Below are positions 22,177 through 30,204 of a stretch of 64,000 bases of DNA, piece after piece. The translations under genes and the position numbers were made by a program. Below the pieces are notes generated by a model, which saw only the letters and a program-made list of their open reading frames with translations, was not told the origin of the DNA and made no database searches. Numbering within the stretch: the first letter of the stretch is position 1; each line of letters begins with the position of its first letter. This stretch comes from Erwinia pyri (GTDB taxonomy: Bacteria > Pseudomonadota > Gammaproteobacteria > Enterobacterales > Enterobacteriaceae). The stretch covers positions 1 through 64,000 of the forward strand of contig NZ_CP132353.1 of NCBI RefSeq assembly GCF_030758455.1, read 5' to 3'.

Positions 22177-23205
22177 TCAGGGTTTTAGCCGCTTTGTGGA
22201 GCCGCGAACAATCAGCTCGCCGGAAAAGGTACGCTCATCGGGCGGCGTGGTTTCCCCGTCAATACGGCGGATAACCTGTTCCAGCGCGGCGTAGCCCATT
22301 TGCCAGGTGGGCTGCTTCAGTGTGGTGATCCCCACGCCTGCCAGTTCAGACCACTCCAGCTCATCAAAACCCAGCAGACCGATCTGCTCGCCCCATGCCA
22401 GCTCCAGCCTCTTCAGCGAGCGCGCCACCTGCAGGGTTAATGCGCCATTTACCACAATTATTGCGCAGCGCCGATCGCGATGCTGCTGGTAAAATGCCTG
22501 CAGCACGCGGTCCATCATCGCTGCGTCATTAAGCGCCACTTCCGCCTGTCCGGCAAAGCGGTCAGGATACTGCGCCATGGTGTTTTTAAAGGCCTGCAGG
22601 CGTTCATGACGGGTATTGACCAGCCCCAGAGGTTCGGTCACAAACAGCACCGCCTGAAAATCCTGTTCGATAAGATGAGTGGTGACCTGAATGCCTGCTT
22701 CGCTGTTATCCAGGCCTACCACATCGCAGGGAAAATCGGGGATTTTGCGGTCGATCAGCACCATTGGCAGTAATGATTGCTGAAGATAACTCAGCGCCTC
22801 TTCCCGCATGCCGACCGCATTAACCACGATCCCTTCCACCTGATAACTGCTCAGCAGATTCAGATAGTGCTGCTCCTGATCCACCTCGTTATTGGTGTTA
22901 CACATCAGCAGGGTAAAACCCTTAGCACGGCAGGCCGCTTCAATGCCGCTCATCACATCGACGGAATAGGGATTGGTAATGTCCGCAATAATCAGGCCGA
23001 TTAAGCGGGTGCGGCCTCGCTTAAGCCCGCGCGCCATCTGGCTTGGCCGGTAATTGAGCTCAGCAATGGCGGTTTCAATCCGCTGCTTTAAATCGGCTGA
23101 AAGGGCGTGCTGCTCGCCGTTCAGGTAGCGCGAGACGCTGGTTTTACCGGTTTTTGCCGCTCTGGCGACGTCGCTGATGGTGGCTCGTGCAGCCTGACGG
23201 TTCAT
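22177..23205 (-). CDS. ptxS: LacI-family regulator, PtxS-like
   Basis: The 342-residue repressor has an N-terminal LacI helix-turn-helix (ISDVARAAKTGKTSVSRYLNG), the hinge helix (RPSQMARGLKRGRT) and a periplasmic-binding-protein-like sensor domain (LIGLIIADITNPY onward). It lies directly upstream of kguE in the same direction, and the intervening 250 bp hold a PtxS-like palindrome. PtxS of Pseudomonas responds to 2-ketogluconate. The assignment rests on family plus operon plus operator. Confidence 0.85.
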   Translation of the reverse strand: MNRQAARATISDVARAAKTGKTSVSRYLNGEQHALSADLKQRIETAIAELNYRPSQMARGLKRGRTRLIGLIIADITNPYSVDVMSGIEAACRAKGFTLLMCNTNNEVDQEQHYLNLLSSYQVEGIVVNAVGMREEALSYLQQSLLPMVLIDRKIPDFPCDVVGLDNSEAGIQVTTHLIEQDFQAVLFVTEPLGLVNTRHERLQAFKNTMAQYPDRFAGQAEVALNDAAMMDRVLQAFYQQHRDRRCAIIVVNGALTLQVARSLKRLELAWGEQIGLLGFDELEWSELAGVGITTLKQPTWQMGYAALEQVIRRIDGETTPPDERTFSGELIVRGSTKRLKP

Positions 23206-23389
23206 AGCGATCCTTTAAACATTAAAACGCAGGAAAAGGGTAGCTTCAGCCCGTTCTCGCCGGAACACCTTGAGATAGCGGTTGTTCGCTGAAAACGGAT
23301 CGGGCCATCATAAAGCATAAGCGTGAGTCAGCCCACCTCTGAACAAGGAGAGGCGGAAGATAAAGCGATTCAGGCAAGAGGGGAAGCAA

Positions 23390-23411
23390 CCGGGCCACGT
23401 CAGCGGCCCGG
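23390..23411. repeat. Hairpin at the 3' end of yiaD
   Basis: A CCGGGCC / GGCCCGG stem with an eight-base loop sits about 10 bp beyond the yiaD stop. The T content after the stem is low, so it may be a terminator without a classical U-tract. The remaining 180 bp up to the LacI-family gene show nothing definite. Confidence 0.5.
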
Positions 23412-23420
23412 CAGAGGAGA

Positions 23421-24083
23421 TTACTGCAGAGGGCTGAGGGTAATTTCCACGCGACGGTTCTGCGCTTTACCTTCTGTGGTGCTGTTAGAGGCTACCGGGT
23501 TATCGGGGCCCATACCCGTGGTGCGGATGCGGTTAGCCGCAACGCCCTGGCTGATCAACGAGCTGCCCACGCTGTCTGCGCGCTGCTGCGACAGCGTCAT
23601 GTTCAGCTGACGCGTGCCGGTGCTGTCGGTGTAGCCCGCCACGTTAACGGCTGTTTTAGGGTACTCTTTCAGCACCATCGCCACGCCAGTCAGCGTATTG
23701 GCACCGGCCGGTTTCAGCGTACTGCTGCTGCTGTCGAAGGTCACATTGTTCGGCATGTTCAGCACGATATTGTTGCCTTCGCGCGTCACGCTAACGCCGG
23801 TTCCCTTCATTTTTTCGCGCAGCTTGGCTTCCTGCACATCCATATAATAACCGGCACCGCCGCCCAGCGCTGCACCGGCAGCTGCGCCAATCAGCGCGCC
23901 TTTGCCGCGATCTTTCTTCGAGGAAGAGAGCACGCCTACGCCCGCGCCCAGCGCGGCGCCCAGACCGGCACCGATGCCGGATTTGCCAGCTTCACGTTCG
24001 CCGGTATAAGGGTTGGTGGTACAGCCCGACAGGGCAATTGTGCCGCTCAAAACCAGAGCGAGGGTGATATAGCGCTTTTGCAT
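23421..24083 (-). CDS. yiaD: OmpA-domain lipoprotein YiaD
   Basis: A 220-residue outer-membrane lipoprotein. It has a signal peptide with lipobox LSGC (residues about 18-21) and a Gly/Ala-rich glycine-zipper segment (about 38-82, GAGLGAALGAGVGV and GAAAGAALGGGAG). The C-terminal OmpA/MotB peptidoglycan-binding domain has FDSSSSTLKPAG, VAGYTDSTGTRQLN, LSQQRADSV and NRRVEITL. It matches E. coli YiaD (219), which lies near ghrB there too. Confidence 0.94.
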   Translation of the reverse strand: MQKRYITLALVLSGTIALSGCTTNPYTGEREAGKSGIGAGLGAALGAGVGVLSSSKKDRGKGALIGAAAGAALGGGAGYYMDVQEAKLREKMKGTGVSVTREGNNIVLNMPNNVTFDSSSSTLKPAGANTLTGVAMVLKEYPKTAVNVAGYTDSTGTRQLNMTLSQQRADSVGSSLISQGVAANRIRTTGMGPDNPVASNSTTEGKAQNRRVEITLSPLQ

Positions 24084-24193
24084 TGGGGTTCCTTCTCATC
24101 CACAACGGCGGGTAAAATTACCCGTAAAACCCCGATTATGCCGATGAATTGTGGAAAAAAAACGGTGCTTTGCTCTTAAAGTGTAAAGAGACG

Positions 24194-24757
24194 CTACTTC
24201 AGATTGTCAGGATGGCAGAAACAGCCGGTAACGTGGTCGTTGATCAGCCCGCAGGCCTGCATAAACGAGTAACAGGTGGTTGTACCAACGAATTTAAAAC
24301 CCCGCTGTTTTAAGGCCTTTGAAAGGGCATCGGATGCCGCGCTAAACGTTGGTGCCGTTCGGTAATCCTCATGCCGGTGGATTTGCGATTCATTATCGAC
24401 AAAACTCCAGATCCAGCTGTTAAATATTTCGCCCTTCGCTTCCATGGCTAGCAGCGCGCGGGCATTGGCGATAATGGCTGAAATTTTTCCGCGATGACGA
24501 ATGATCCCGCTATCCAGCATCAATCTCTCCACGTCGGCCTCCCCCATCAACGCCACGCTCTGCGGGTCAAAATGCTTAAAAGCAGCGCGATAATTTTCAC
24601 GTTTCTTCAGGACGGTAAGCCAGGAAAGCCCCGCCATTTGCCCCTCCAGACAGAGCATTGCAAACAGTTCTCTTCTGTCAGTTACCGGAATGCCCCACTC
24701 CCGATCGTGGTAAGCGAGATAGAGTGGATCCTGTGTGACCCAGCCGCATCGCTGCAT
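24194..24757 (-). CDS. tag: DNA-3-methyladenine glycosylase I
   Basis: Tag removes 3-methyladenine from alkylated DNA. The 187-residue protein keeps the zinc-snap residues: Cys4 and His17 near the N-terminus, and His and Cys in the C-terminal DHVTGCFCHP. It also has the substrate-pocket region LSWLTVLKKRENYRAAF. The start MQRCGWV is conserved. It is divergent from the downstream autotransporter gene. Confidence 0.95.
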   Translation of the reverse strand: MQRCGWVTQDPLYLAYHDREWGIPVTDRRELFAMLCLEGQMAGLSWLTVLKKRENYRAAFKHFDPQSVALMGEADVERLMLDSGIIRHRGKISAIIANARALLAMEAKGEIFNSWIWSFVDNESQIHRHEDYRTAPTFSAASDALSKALKQRGFKFVGTTTCYSFMQACGLINDHVTGCFCHPDNLK

Positions 24758-24908
24758 AGTAAATCCCCTTTATCAGATTGAGTAAAAAATAGTCATCTCT
24801 GCCTTGACGTTATCGCTATCCAGGCAATAGTTAATTCACATTAAGACCTGAAAATAAATTCAATAATACCCGCTCGCCGCTTTTGGGCTCTTTTCCGGAG
24901 TCATTTTT

Positions 24909-26906
24909 ATGTCTGAGAAACGCACTGGCACCCGTCGTCTGGTCGTTGGGGCGGCATGGATGGCCTGTTACCTCTGTAGTACCAGCTCCGCATTTAGCTG
25001 GGATCGGCTCTATGTGTTTGGCGACAGCCTGAGTGACAGCGGCAACAATGGCCGCTACACCTGGGACGGCAGTCAGCATCCGCTGTATGACGATATTCTG
25101 GCAGCCAAAATAAACCAGTCTTTACGTCCTTCTGACCAGGGCGGCACCAATTATGCCGCTGGCGATGCGGTGGCCGTGCCGCAGCTCAATCCTGCCGATA
25201 ATACGGCTGACCAGGTCAGCGATTACCTGACCGCAAATGGCGGACGGGCAGACGCAAATGGCCTTTATGTTCACTGGGTTGGCGGGAATGACCTGGCTGC
25301 AGCGGCGCTCAATCCTCTTGCCGCGAACGCCATTGTCAGCAACAGCGCCTTTGCAGCAGCCAGCCAGGTACAGGCTTTGCTGGCGGCGGGCGCAGAGACC
25401 GTTATTGTCCCCACGGTACCCAATATTGGTTCCACGCCAGCCTTACTGGAGGCAGTGATCCAGGTGGGCCTGGCACCGGTAGCCAACGCCGCGCTCGCCG
25501 CAGCCTTCTCCTCCCTCAACAGCCAGACCACGCTCAGCCAGGCTGCCCGCAACCAGGCGATCAGAGAGGCATTGTCTGCCGCAGCCGGGCAGCTGACCAC
25601 GGTCACCGCTTTGCAGGAGGCGATCGCCAGCCAGCTCTATGAAGCCTGGCAAACGCTGAGCACTCAGGCCAGCGCGCTGACAGACAGATATAACCAGCAG
25701 GAAGATACCCTGCTGGCGCAGCAGGGCGGCAATATTGTGCGCGTCGATATCAATGGCCTGTTTAACGAAGTGCTTAGCGATCCGGCCCGTTACGGATTGA
25801 GCAATACCGCAGGGATGGCCTGTCCGCCGGGCGTTTCGGCAGCCGTCTGCTCCTCCACCACCACGCCGGGCTTTTCAAGCCAGCAGGCCTTTCTGTTTGC
25901 TGACCGTTTGCACCCCAGCCCGGCAACCCATTTACTGATTGCGGATTATATCCAGTCGGTGCTGGATGCCCCGGCGCAGGTCGTCGCGCTGAATCAGGCA
26001 ACGCTGGCGATGTCACGTGATGCCCGCGCAACGCTGGACAGCCACCTGCAGCAGCAGCGTCACGCGGATAATCCGCAGGGTTCACTCAGCGTATATGGCG
26101 GCTATGCCGGGCAACACGATGAATATAGCGGCAATCTGGCTGCCGGAGAGGGCGACGCCACCACGCACAATCTGACGCTGGGCGTGGACTACCAGCTAAC
26201 CGATAGCTGGCTGGTGGGGGCGCTGCTCTCTGGCTCCAGTGATAATCAGCAGCCGACGCCGCATTATGAATATAAGATGCGCGGCTGGCTGGTGGCCGCC
26301 TACAGCGAAATGTCATTCTTCGATAACGGCTGGGTGAATACCGATGCGCATTACGCTTCTGCCAGCTACGACAGCATTAAACGTAGCGTGACGCTTGGCC
26401 CGGCCACCCGTACTGAAAGTGGCGAAACCGACGGCACGCAGCTGGGCGCACGTATCACCACCGGCTGGGACTTCCCCATTAATGCCGCGCTCACCACTGG
26501 CCCGATGGCGCAATATGCGCTGGATTACAGCTCGGTTGAAGGCTATCAGGAGCAGGGTAACAGCAGCACCGCTATGCGCTTTGACGATCAGAATTACCAT
26601 TCTCAAATCGGCGCGCTGGGCTGGCGGGTGGACTCGCAGCTGGGCTGGATCAATCCCTGGGCAGAGGTCAGCTATAACCATCAGTTTGGCGATAACGTCT
26701 GGCGGGCGGGGGGCGGCCTGAAGTCGACCCAGACCTCTTTCAGCCGCGACTCGGCAGATCAGGATACCAACTGGGTGGATGTCACCGTGGGGGCGCACGT
26801 TCCGCTTGGCGACAGCGTGGCGGCCTTTGCCTCGGTTTCGCAAACTGGCGGATTAAGCTCTGGCGAGCAGTTTATGTATAACCTCGGCGTCAGCGCGCGT
26901 TTCTGA
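24909..26906 (+). CDS. estA: GDSL-type autotransporter esterase (EstA/ApeE-like)
   Basis: A 665-residue type V secreted esterase. It starts with a signal peptide ending near STSSAFS. The SGNH/GDSL hydrolase passenger has Ser40 in FGDSLSDSGNN, GGTNYAAGDAV, WVGGNDLA, and D332/H335 in ADRLHPSPATH. The C-terminal autotransporter beta-barrel (about 390-665) ends in the outer-membrane signature VSARF. GGAG lies eight bases before the ATG. The esterase stays on the cell surface. Relatives act on lipids and influence rhamnolipid production or virulence; no substrate can be read here. Confidence 0.93.
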   Translation: MSEKRTGTRRLVVGAAWMACYLCSTSSAFSWDRLYVFGDSLSDSGNNGRYTWDGSQHPLYDDILAAKINQSLRPSDQGGTNYAAGDAVAVPQLNPADNTADQVSDYLTANGGRADANGLYVHWVGGNDLAAAALNPLAANAIVSNSAFAAASQVQALLAAGAETVIVPTVPNIGSTPALLEAVIQVGLAPVANAALAAAFSSLNSQTTLSQAARNQAIREALSAAAGQLTTVTALQEAIASQLYEAWQTLSTQASALTDRYNQQEDTLLAQQGGNIVRVDINGLFNEVLSDPARYGLSNTAGMACPPGVSAAVCSSTTTPGFSSQQAFLFADRLHPSPATHLLIADYIQSVLDAPAQVVALNQATLAMSRDARATLDSHLQQQRHADNPQGSLSVYGGYAGQHDEYSGNLAAGEGDATTHNLTLGVDYQLTDSWLVGALLSGSSDNQQPTPHYEYKMRGWLVAAYSEMSFFDNGWVNTDAHYASASYDSIKRSVTLGPATRTESGETDGTQLGARITTGWDFPINAALTTGPMAQYALDYSSVEGYQEQGNSSTAMRFDDQNYHSQIGALGWRVDSQLGWINPWAEVSYNHQFGDNVWRAGGGLKSTQTSFSRDSADQDTNWVDVTVGAHVPLGDSVAAFASVSQTGGLSSGEQFMYNLGVSARF

Positions 26907-26920
26907 TGGTAAATGACAGG

Positions 26921-26952
26921 CAGCGCCAGCCGCTTTCCGGGCGGTGGCGCTG
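26921..26952. repeat. Hairpin after the esterase gene
   Basis: CAGCGCCA-CCGC and GCGG-TGGCGCTG arms form a long, slightly bulged stem 15 bp after the stop. It is a probable transcript end without a T-run. Confidence 0.5.
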
Positions 26953-27042
26953 AGATCTGTAGAAGGTTTTCCGGCAACTGATGGAAGCCGCGCTTTTTAT
27001 CACGCCCTCTCCCTGAACCGCGTTGAAAAAAGGTTTTACCAA

Positions 27043-27654
27043 TCAGGCAGTAGGGGGAACAGTACGGGCAAAGCTTTCCCGCTCAAACATCTTTTCAGCC
27101 AGTTTGATTAACGCCGGACGCTCCACGCACCAACCCGGCACAATACGGCGGAAGTTCAGGAAACCAATCAGACAGGCGGTGGCGATATCCGCCAGATTCA
27201 GCGTGTCGCTGTTCAGCACGGTGCCCTTCGCGGCCTCTTTTTCCAGCGCATCCAGCCCGCGCTGAATTTTTTCGCGCTGGCGCAGAAGCTGCGCTTCCAT
27301 CTGCAACTCAGGCGGGCGCATCTGTTCACGCACCAGGATCACCGCTGCATCGCCAATGCCATCCGCCAGCGCTTCCAGCTGCAGGACTTTCAGCGCCGTC
27401 ATTTTGTCAGCCGGAAGCAGCGCAGGGGCAATATCGAGCTGTTCCAGGTAAGCGGCAATAATATGCGACTCATACCAGGTTTCTTCCGGGCCGGTGACCA
27501 GCGCCGGGATTTTACCCAGCGGATTATAGCCGGGAACGTGACTCTCCTCACCCCAGGGATTCTCGTTAATGAACTCAAAAGTAATGCCTTTTTCCAGCAT
27601 GATCACCGAAATTTTACGAACAAATGGGCTGGTATAGGTACCAATCAATTTCAT
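27043..27654 (-). CDS. yibF: Glutathione S-transferase family protein YibF
   Basis: A 203-residue GST-fold protein with thioredoxin-like N-terminal domain ([40 protein letters not shown]). The helical C-terminal domain has [18 protein letters not shown]. It matches E. coli YibF. In E. coli yibF is next to selA-selB; here its neighbour is fdhE, and selAB are not in the window. The substrate is unknown. Confidence 0.92.
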   Translation of the reverse strand: MKLIGTYTSPFVRKISVIMLEKGITFEFINENPWGEESHVPGYNPLGKIPALVTGPEETWYESHIIAAYLEQLDIAPALLPADKMTALKVLQLEALADGIGDAAVILVREQMRPPELQMEAQLLRQREKIQRGLDALEKEAAKGTVLNSDTLNLADIATACLIGFLNFRRIVPGWCVERPALIKLAEKMFERESFARTVPPTA

Positions 27655-27708
27655 GCTGCGTTCCCCTGTTTTGACCGATCGTTACCGGTCTTATCTGCAA
27701 AATGGTAG

Positions 27709-27730
27709 CACCGGACGCGACCGTCCGGTG
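27709..27730. repeat. Hairpin between fdhE and yibF
   Basis: CACCGGACG / CGTCCGGTG with loop CGAC lies just beyond the fdhE stop. It is probably the 3' end of the fdo operon transcript. Confidence 0.6.
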
Positions 27731-27740
27731 AAAGAGCGCG

Positions 27741-28664
27741 TTATTCTCCCGGAAAGAGGAAGGGGTTCAGGCTGCTACGGGCAAACCCTTCCTGTTCCAT
27801 GCGGGCGTCGAGGATCAGGGATGCCAGATCGTCCGCTACCGGCTCCACCGCCGGATCCTTTTCCTGATAGAGCAGCTTGAGATAGGTGCCGCAGTCGCCA
27901 CAGCTTTCCGCTTTGATCGGCGCCACCTCGCTCTCCAGCGACCAGTAGTGCAGATCGCGCGTCTGTTCGCAGTTACTGCATTTTGAGCGCACCACGTACC
28001 ATTCGCTTTCGCAAAGGTTGCAGTGCAGGTAGCGCAGACCCTCCTGGCTACCCATATGTACCACGCCGGCAACCGGAACGCTGGCGCAAACGGGACAGAA
28101 CTGCCGCTGTTCGCCATATTCGGCCCGCGCTTTACCCGGGATCAGCGCGGCCATCTGCGCCCAGTAAATCGACAGCGCGGCCCAGATAAAGGGGGATTTA
28201 TCACTGCTGATTTGTGCAAAATCGTTGGCAAACAGCGCGCTGGCCAGCGTTTCCAGCTCGGCAGCCGAGGCTTTCTCCAGGTTTTCCAGCGAGGCTAATG
28301 CCTGGCCCGTCATCTCCGGTTTCATCTCCGCAATCAGCGAGTTCAGCAGACGCTGCCAGTGCGGATCCCGGGGCAGCGTATGGATATCGAGCGGCGGCTT
28401 GCCCGTGGCAGCCGTTTCCACCAGCCTGGCATAGAGATCCATCTGCAGAGGATGGTCGTAGAGCACAATTTCCTGCGCGCTGGCGACAACGGCGGCAAAG
28501 CGCAGATAGTCACCCAGCGGATTTTTCTCCGCCAGCTGCCGCAGCCGCGCGGCGCGGCGGCTGTATAAATTTTTCAGCCTGGGGAAAAGTAACGGCGGGA
28601 TCTGCTCCGCCGTCTTTTTGTCGCTTTTTTCCAGCTGGTCCTGCGGGATTATGCGAATACTCAT
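27741..28664 (-). CDS. fdhE: Formate dehydrogenase accessory protein FdhE
   Basis: FdhE is a cytoplasmic rubredoxin-like protein needed for maturation of respiratory formate dehydrogenases. The 307-residue product has the paired CxxC iron/zinc motifs ([41 protein letters not shown]) at about residues 182-262. The ATG overlaps the fdoI stop by one base (TGATG), so it is translationally coupled as the last gene of fdoGHI-fdhE. Confidence 0.95.
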   Translation of the reverse strand: MSIRIIPQDQLEKSDKKTAEQIPPLLFPRLKNLYSRRAARLRQLAEKNPLGDYLRFAAVVASAQEIVLYDHPLQMDLYARLVETAATGKPPLDIHTLPRDPHWQRLLNSLIAEMKPEMTGQALASLENLEKASAAELETLASALFANDFAQISSDKSPFIWAALSIYWAQMAALIPGKARAEYGEQRQFCPVCASVPVAGVVHMGSQEGLRYLHCNLCESEWYVVRSKCSNCEQTRDLHYWSLESEVAPIKAESCGDCGTYLKLLYQEKDPAVEPVADDLASLILDARMEQEGFARSSLNPFLFPGE

Positions 28665-29305
28665 CAGGGACGTTTTTCCTGTGGTTTTGGGTGCCGCGCG
28701 CGTACGGCACGATACCAGCGCGGATGATGTTTTTTCGCCCAGGCGGGGGTAACCCAGCCTTCAACCATCGCGGTAATCGTCCCTTTTATCCACAGTGCGG
28801 CATAGATATGCACCATGATCACGATAATTAAAGCCACCGCCGAAACGGAGTGCACCACCAGAGCGAAGCGAATAACAGGGATAGCAAAGGCGCCGGCAAA
28901 GTAAGGCCGCCAGATCGCCACGCCGCTTGCCAGTAACAGCACTAAGCTAAGGATAGCAGCCCAAAATACGCACTTCTGACCAAAATTATAGCGCCCGGTA
29001 TCCCCGACTTCCCTGTTTTGCACAATTTTATAAATATTTTTCGCCCAGAGCAGGTCTTCACGTTCAATCAGGTTATGTCGCCAGTAGCGGAAAAACATCA
29101 GTAAAAAGGCCACAAACATCACGACGCCGATGAAGGGATGAAGGATGCGCGCCAGCTGCGGCGTCCCCAGCACGTGCAGCAACCAGTTAAACGAGGGAAA
29201 GAAAAACCCCAGCCCGCTCAGGGCCGCAAAAACAAAGCAGAGCGCCATAATCCAGTGGTTAATCCGCTCTGATGCGCTGTATCGCTGAATGTGATGCTTA
29301 TTCAT
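28664..29305 (-). CDS. fdoI: Formate dehydrogenase-O cytochrome b556 subunit
   Basis: A 213-residue membrane subunit that carries two b hemes and passes electrons to quinone. It has four hydrophobic helices and conserved histidines ([48 protein letters not shown]). It overlaps fdoH by four bases (ATGA) and fdhE by one. Confidence 0.95.
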   Translation of the reverse strand: MNKHHIQRYSASERINHWIMALCFVFAALSGLGFFFPSFNWLLHVLGTPQLARILHPFIGVVMFVAFLLMFFRYWRHNLIEREDLLWAKNIYKIVQNREVGDTGRYNFGQKCVFWAAILSLVLLLASGVAIWRPYFAGAFAIPVIRFALVVHSVSAVALIIVIMVHIYAALWIKGTITAMVEGWVTPAWAKKHHPRWYRAVRARHPKPQEKRP

Positions 29306-30204
29306 TTCCGATCCTCCTTGTCATGGGTTTCGTCCTCATCTTCATCCTCTTCCACACGGTTCGGCCCGACGCCGACATAGTGAAAAACGCTGGCAGCAAA
29401 GGTGGCGGCAAAGCCAATCGCCGCCAGTGGTTTCCAGATCCCTTTCCAGAAGGTGACCGCCGGGCTGATGCCCGGATCCTCTGGCAAGCCGTGATAGAGC
29501 GCCGGTTTATCAGCGTGATGAAGCACATACATCACGTGCGTGCCGCCCACGCCCTGCGGATCGTAAAGCCCTGCATGGTCATAGCCCCGGCTCTTTAACT
29601 CACTAACGCGCTCCGCTGCCAGCTGCTTCATCTCCTCTTTGCTGCCGAAGTGGAGCGCGCCGGTTGGGCAGGTTTTTACACAGGCTGGCTCCTGGCCGAC
29701 CGCGACCCGATCGACGCAAAGCGTGCATTTATAGGCGCGGTTGTCCTCTTTATTCAGCCGCGGGACGTTGAACGGGCAGCCCGCGATACAGTAGCCACAG
29801 CCGATGCAATGCGCCGACTGAAAGTCTACGATGCCGTTAGCGTACTGAATAATCGCCCCTTCTGCGGGACAGGCTTTCAGGCAGCCGGGATCGGCACAGT
29901 GCATACAGCCGTCCTTGCGGATCAGCCACTCCAGCCTGCCGTACTCCTCTGTCTCCGCGAAGCGCATCACCGTCCAGGAGTGGGCGCTTAAATCGACAGG
30001 GTTATCGTATACCCCGACGTTGTGGCCGACTTCATCACGGATATCATTCCACTCCGAGCAGGCCACCTGACAGCCTTTGCAGCCGGTACAGGTGGTGACA
30101 TCGATCAACTTTGCGACCTGCTGCTGATGATCCCGCGCCTGCGGCGGCGGCGTTAACGCGTTCGTTGCTGAACGGCGGAGAATATTCTGGCTTTGTAGCG
30201 ACAT
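29302..30204 (-). CDS. fdoH: Formate dehydrogenase-O iron-sulfur subunit
   Basis: A 300-residue Fe-S subunit when started at ATG 30204 ([15 protein letters not shown]), which has AAGGA seven bases upstream. Four ferredoxin-type clusters are seen: [35 protein letters not shown] and CTLCVD with ACVKTC. One C-terminal transmembrane anchor ([22 protein letters not shown]) is present. Unusually, the frame is open upstream into fdoG, so the protein may also be made as the C-terminal part of a 1321-residue fusion. Confidence 0.93.
   Translation of the reverse strand: MSLQSQNILRRSATNALTPPPQARDHQQQVAKLIDVTTCTGCKGCQVACSEWNDIRDEVGHNVGVYDNPVDLSAHSWTVMRFAETEEYGRLEWLIRKDGCMHCADPGCLKACPAEGAIIQYANGIVDFQSAHCIGCGYCIAGCPFNVPRLNKEDNRAYKCTLCVDRVAVGQEPACVKTCPTGALHFGSKEEMKQLAAERVSELKSRGYDHAGLYDPQGVGGTHVMYVLHHADKPALYHGLPEDPGISPAVTFWKGIWKPLAAIGFAATFAASVFHYVGVGPNRVEEDEDEDETHDKEDRK

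Noticed and set aside
28214..28831. 205-codon plus-strand frame over fdhE/fdoI
   Set aside because: Low-complexity Ala/Pro/Arg translation; shadow of fdhE-fdoI.
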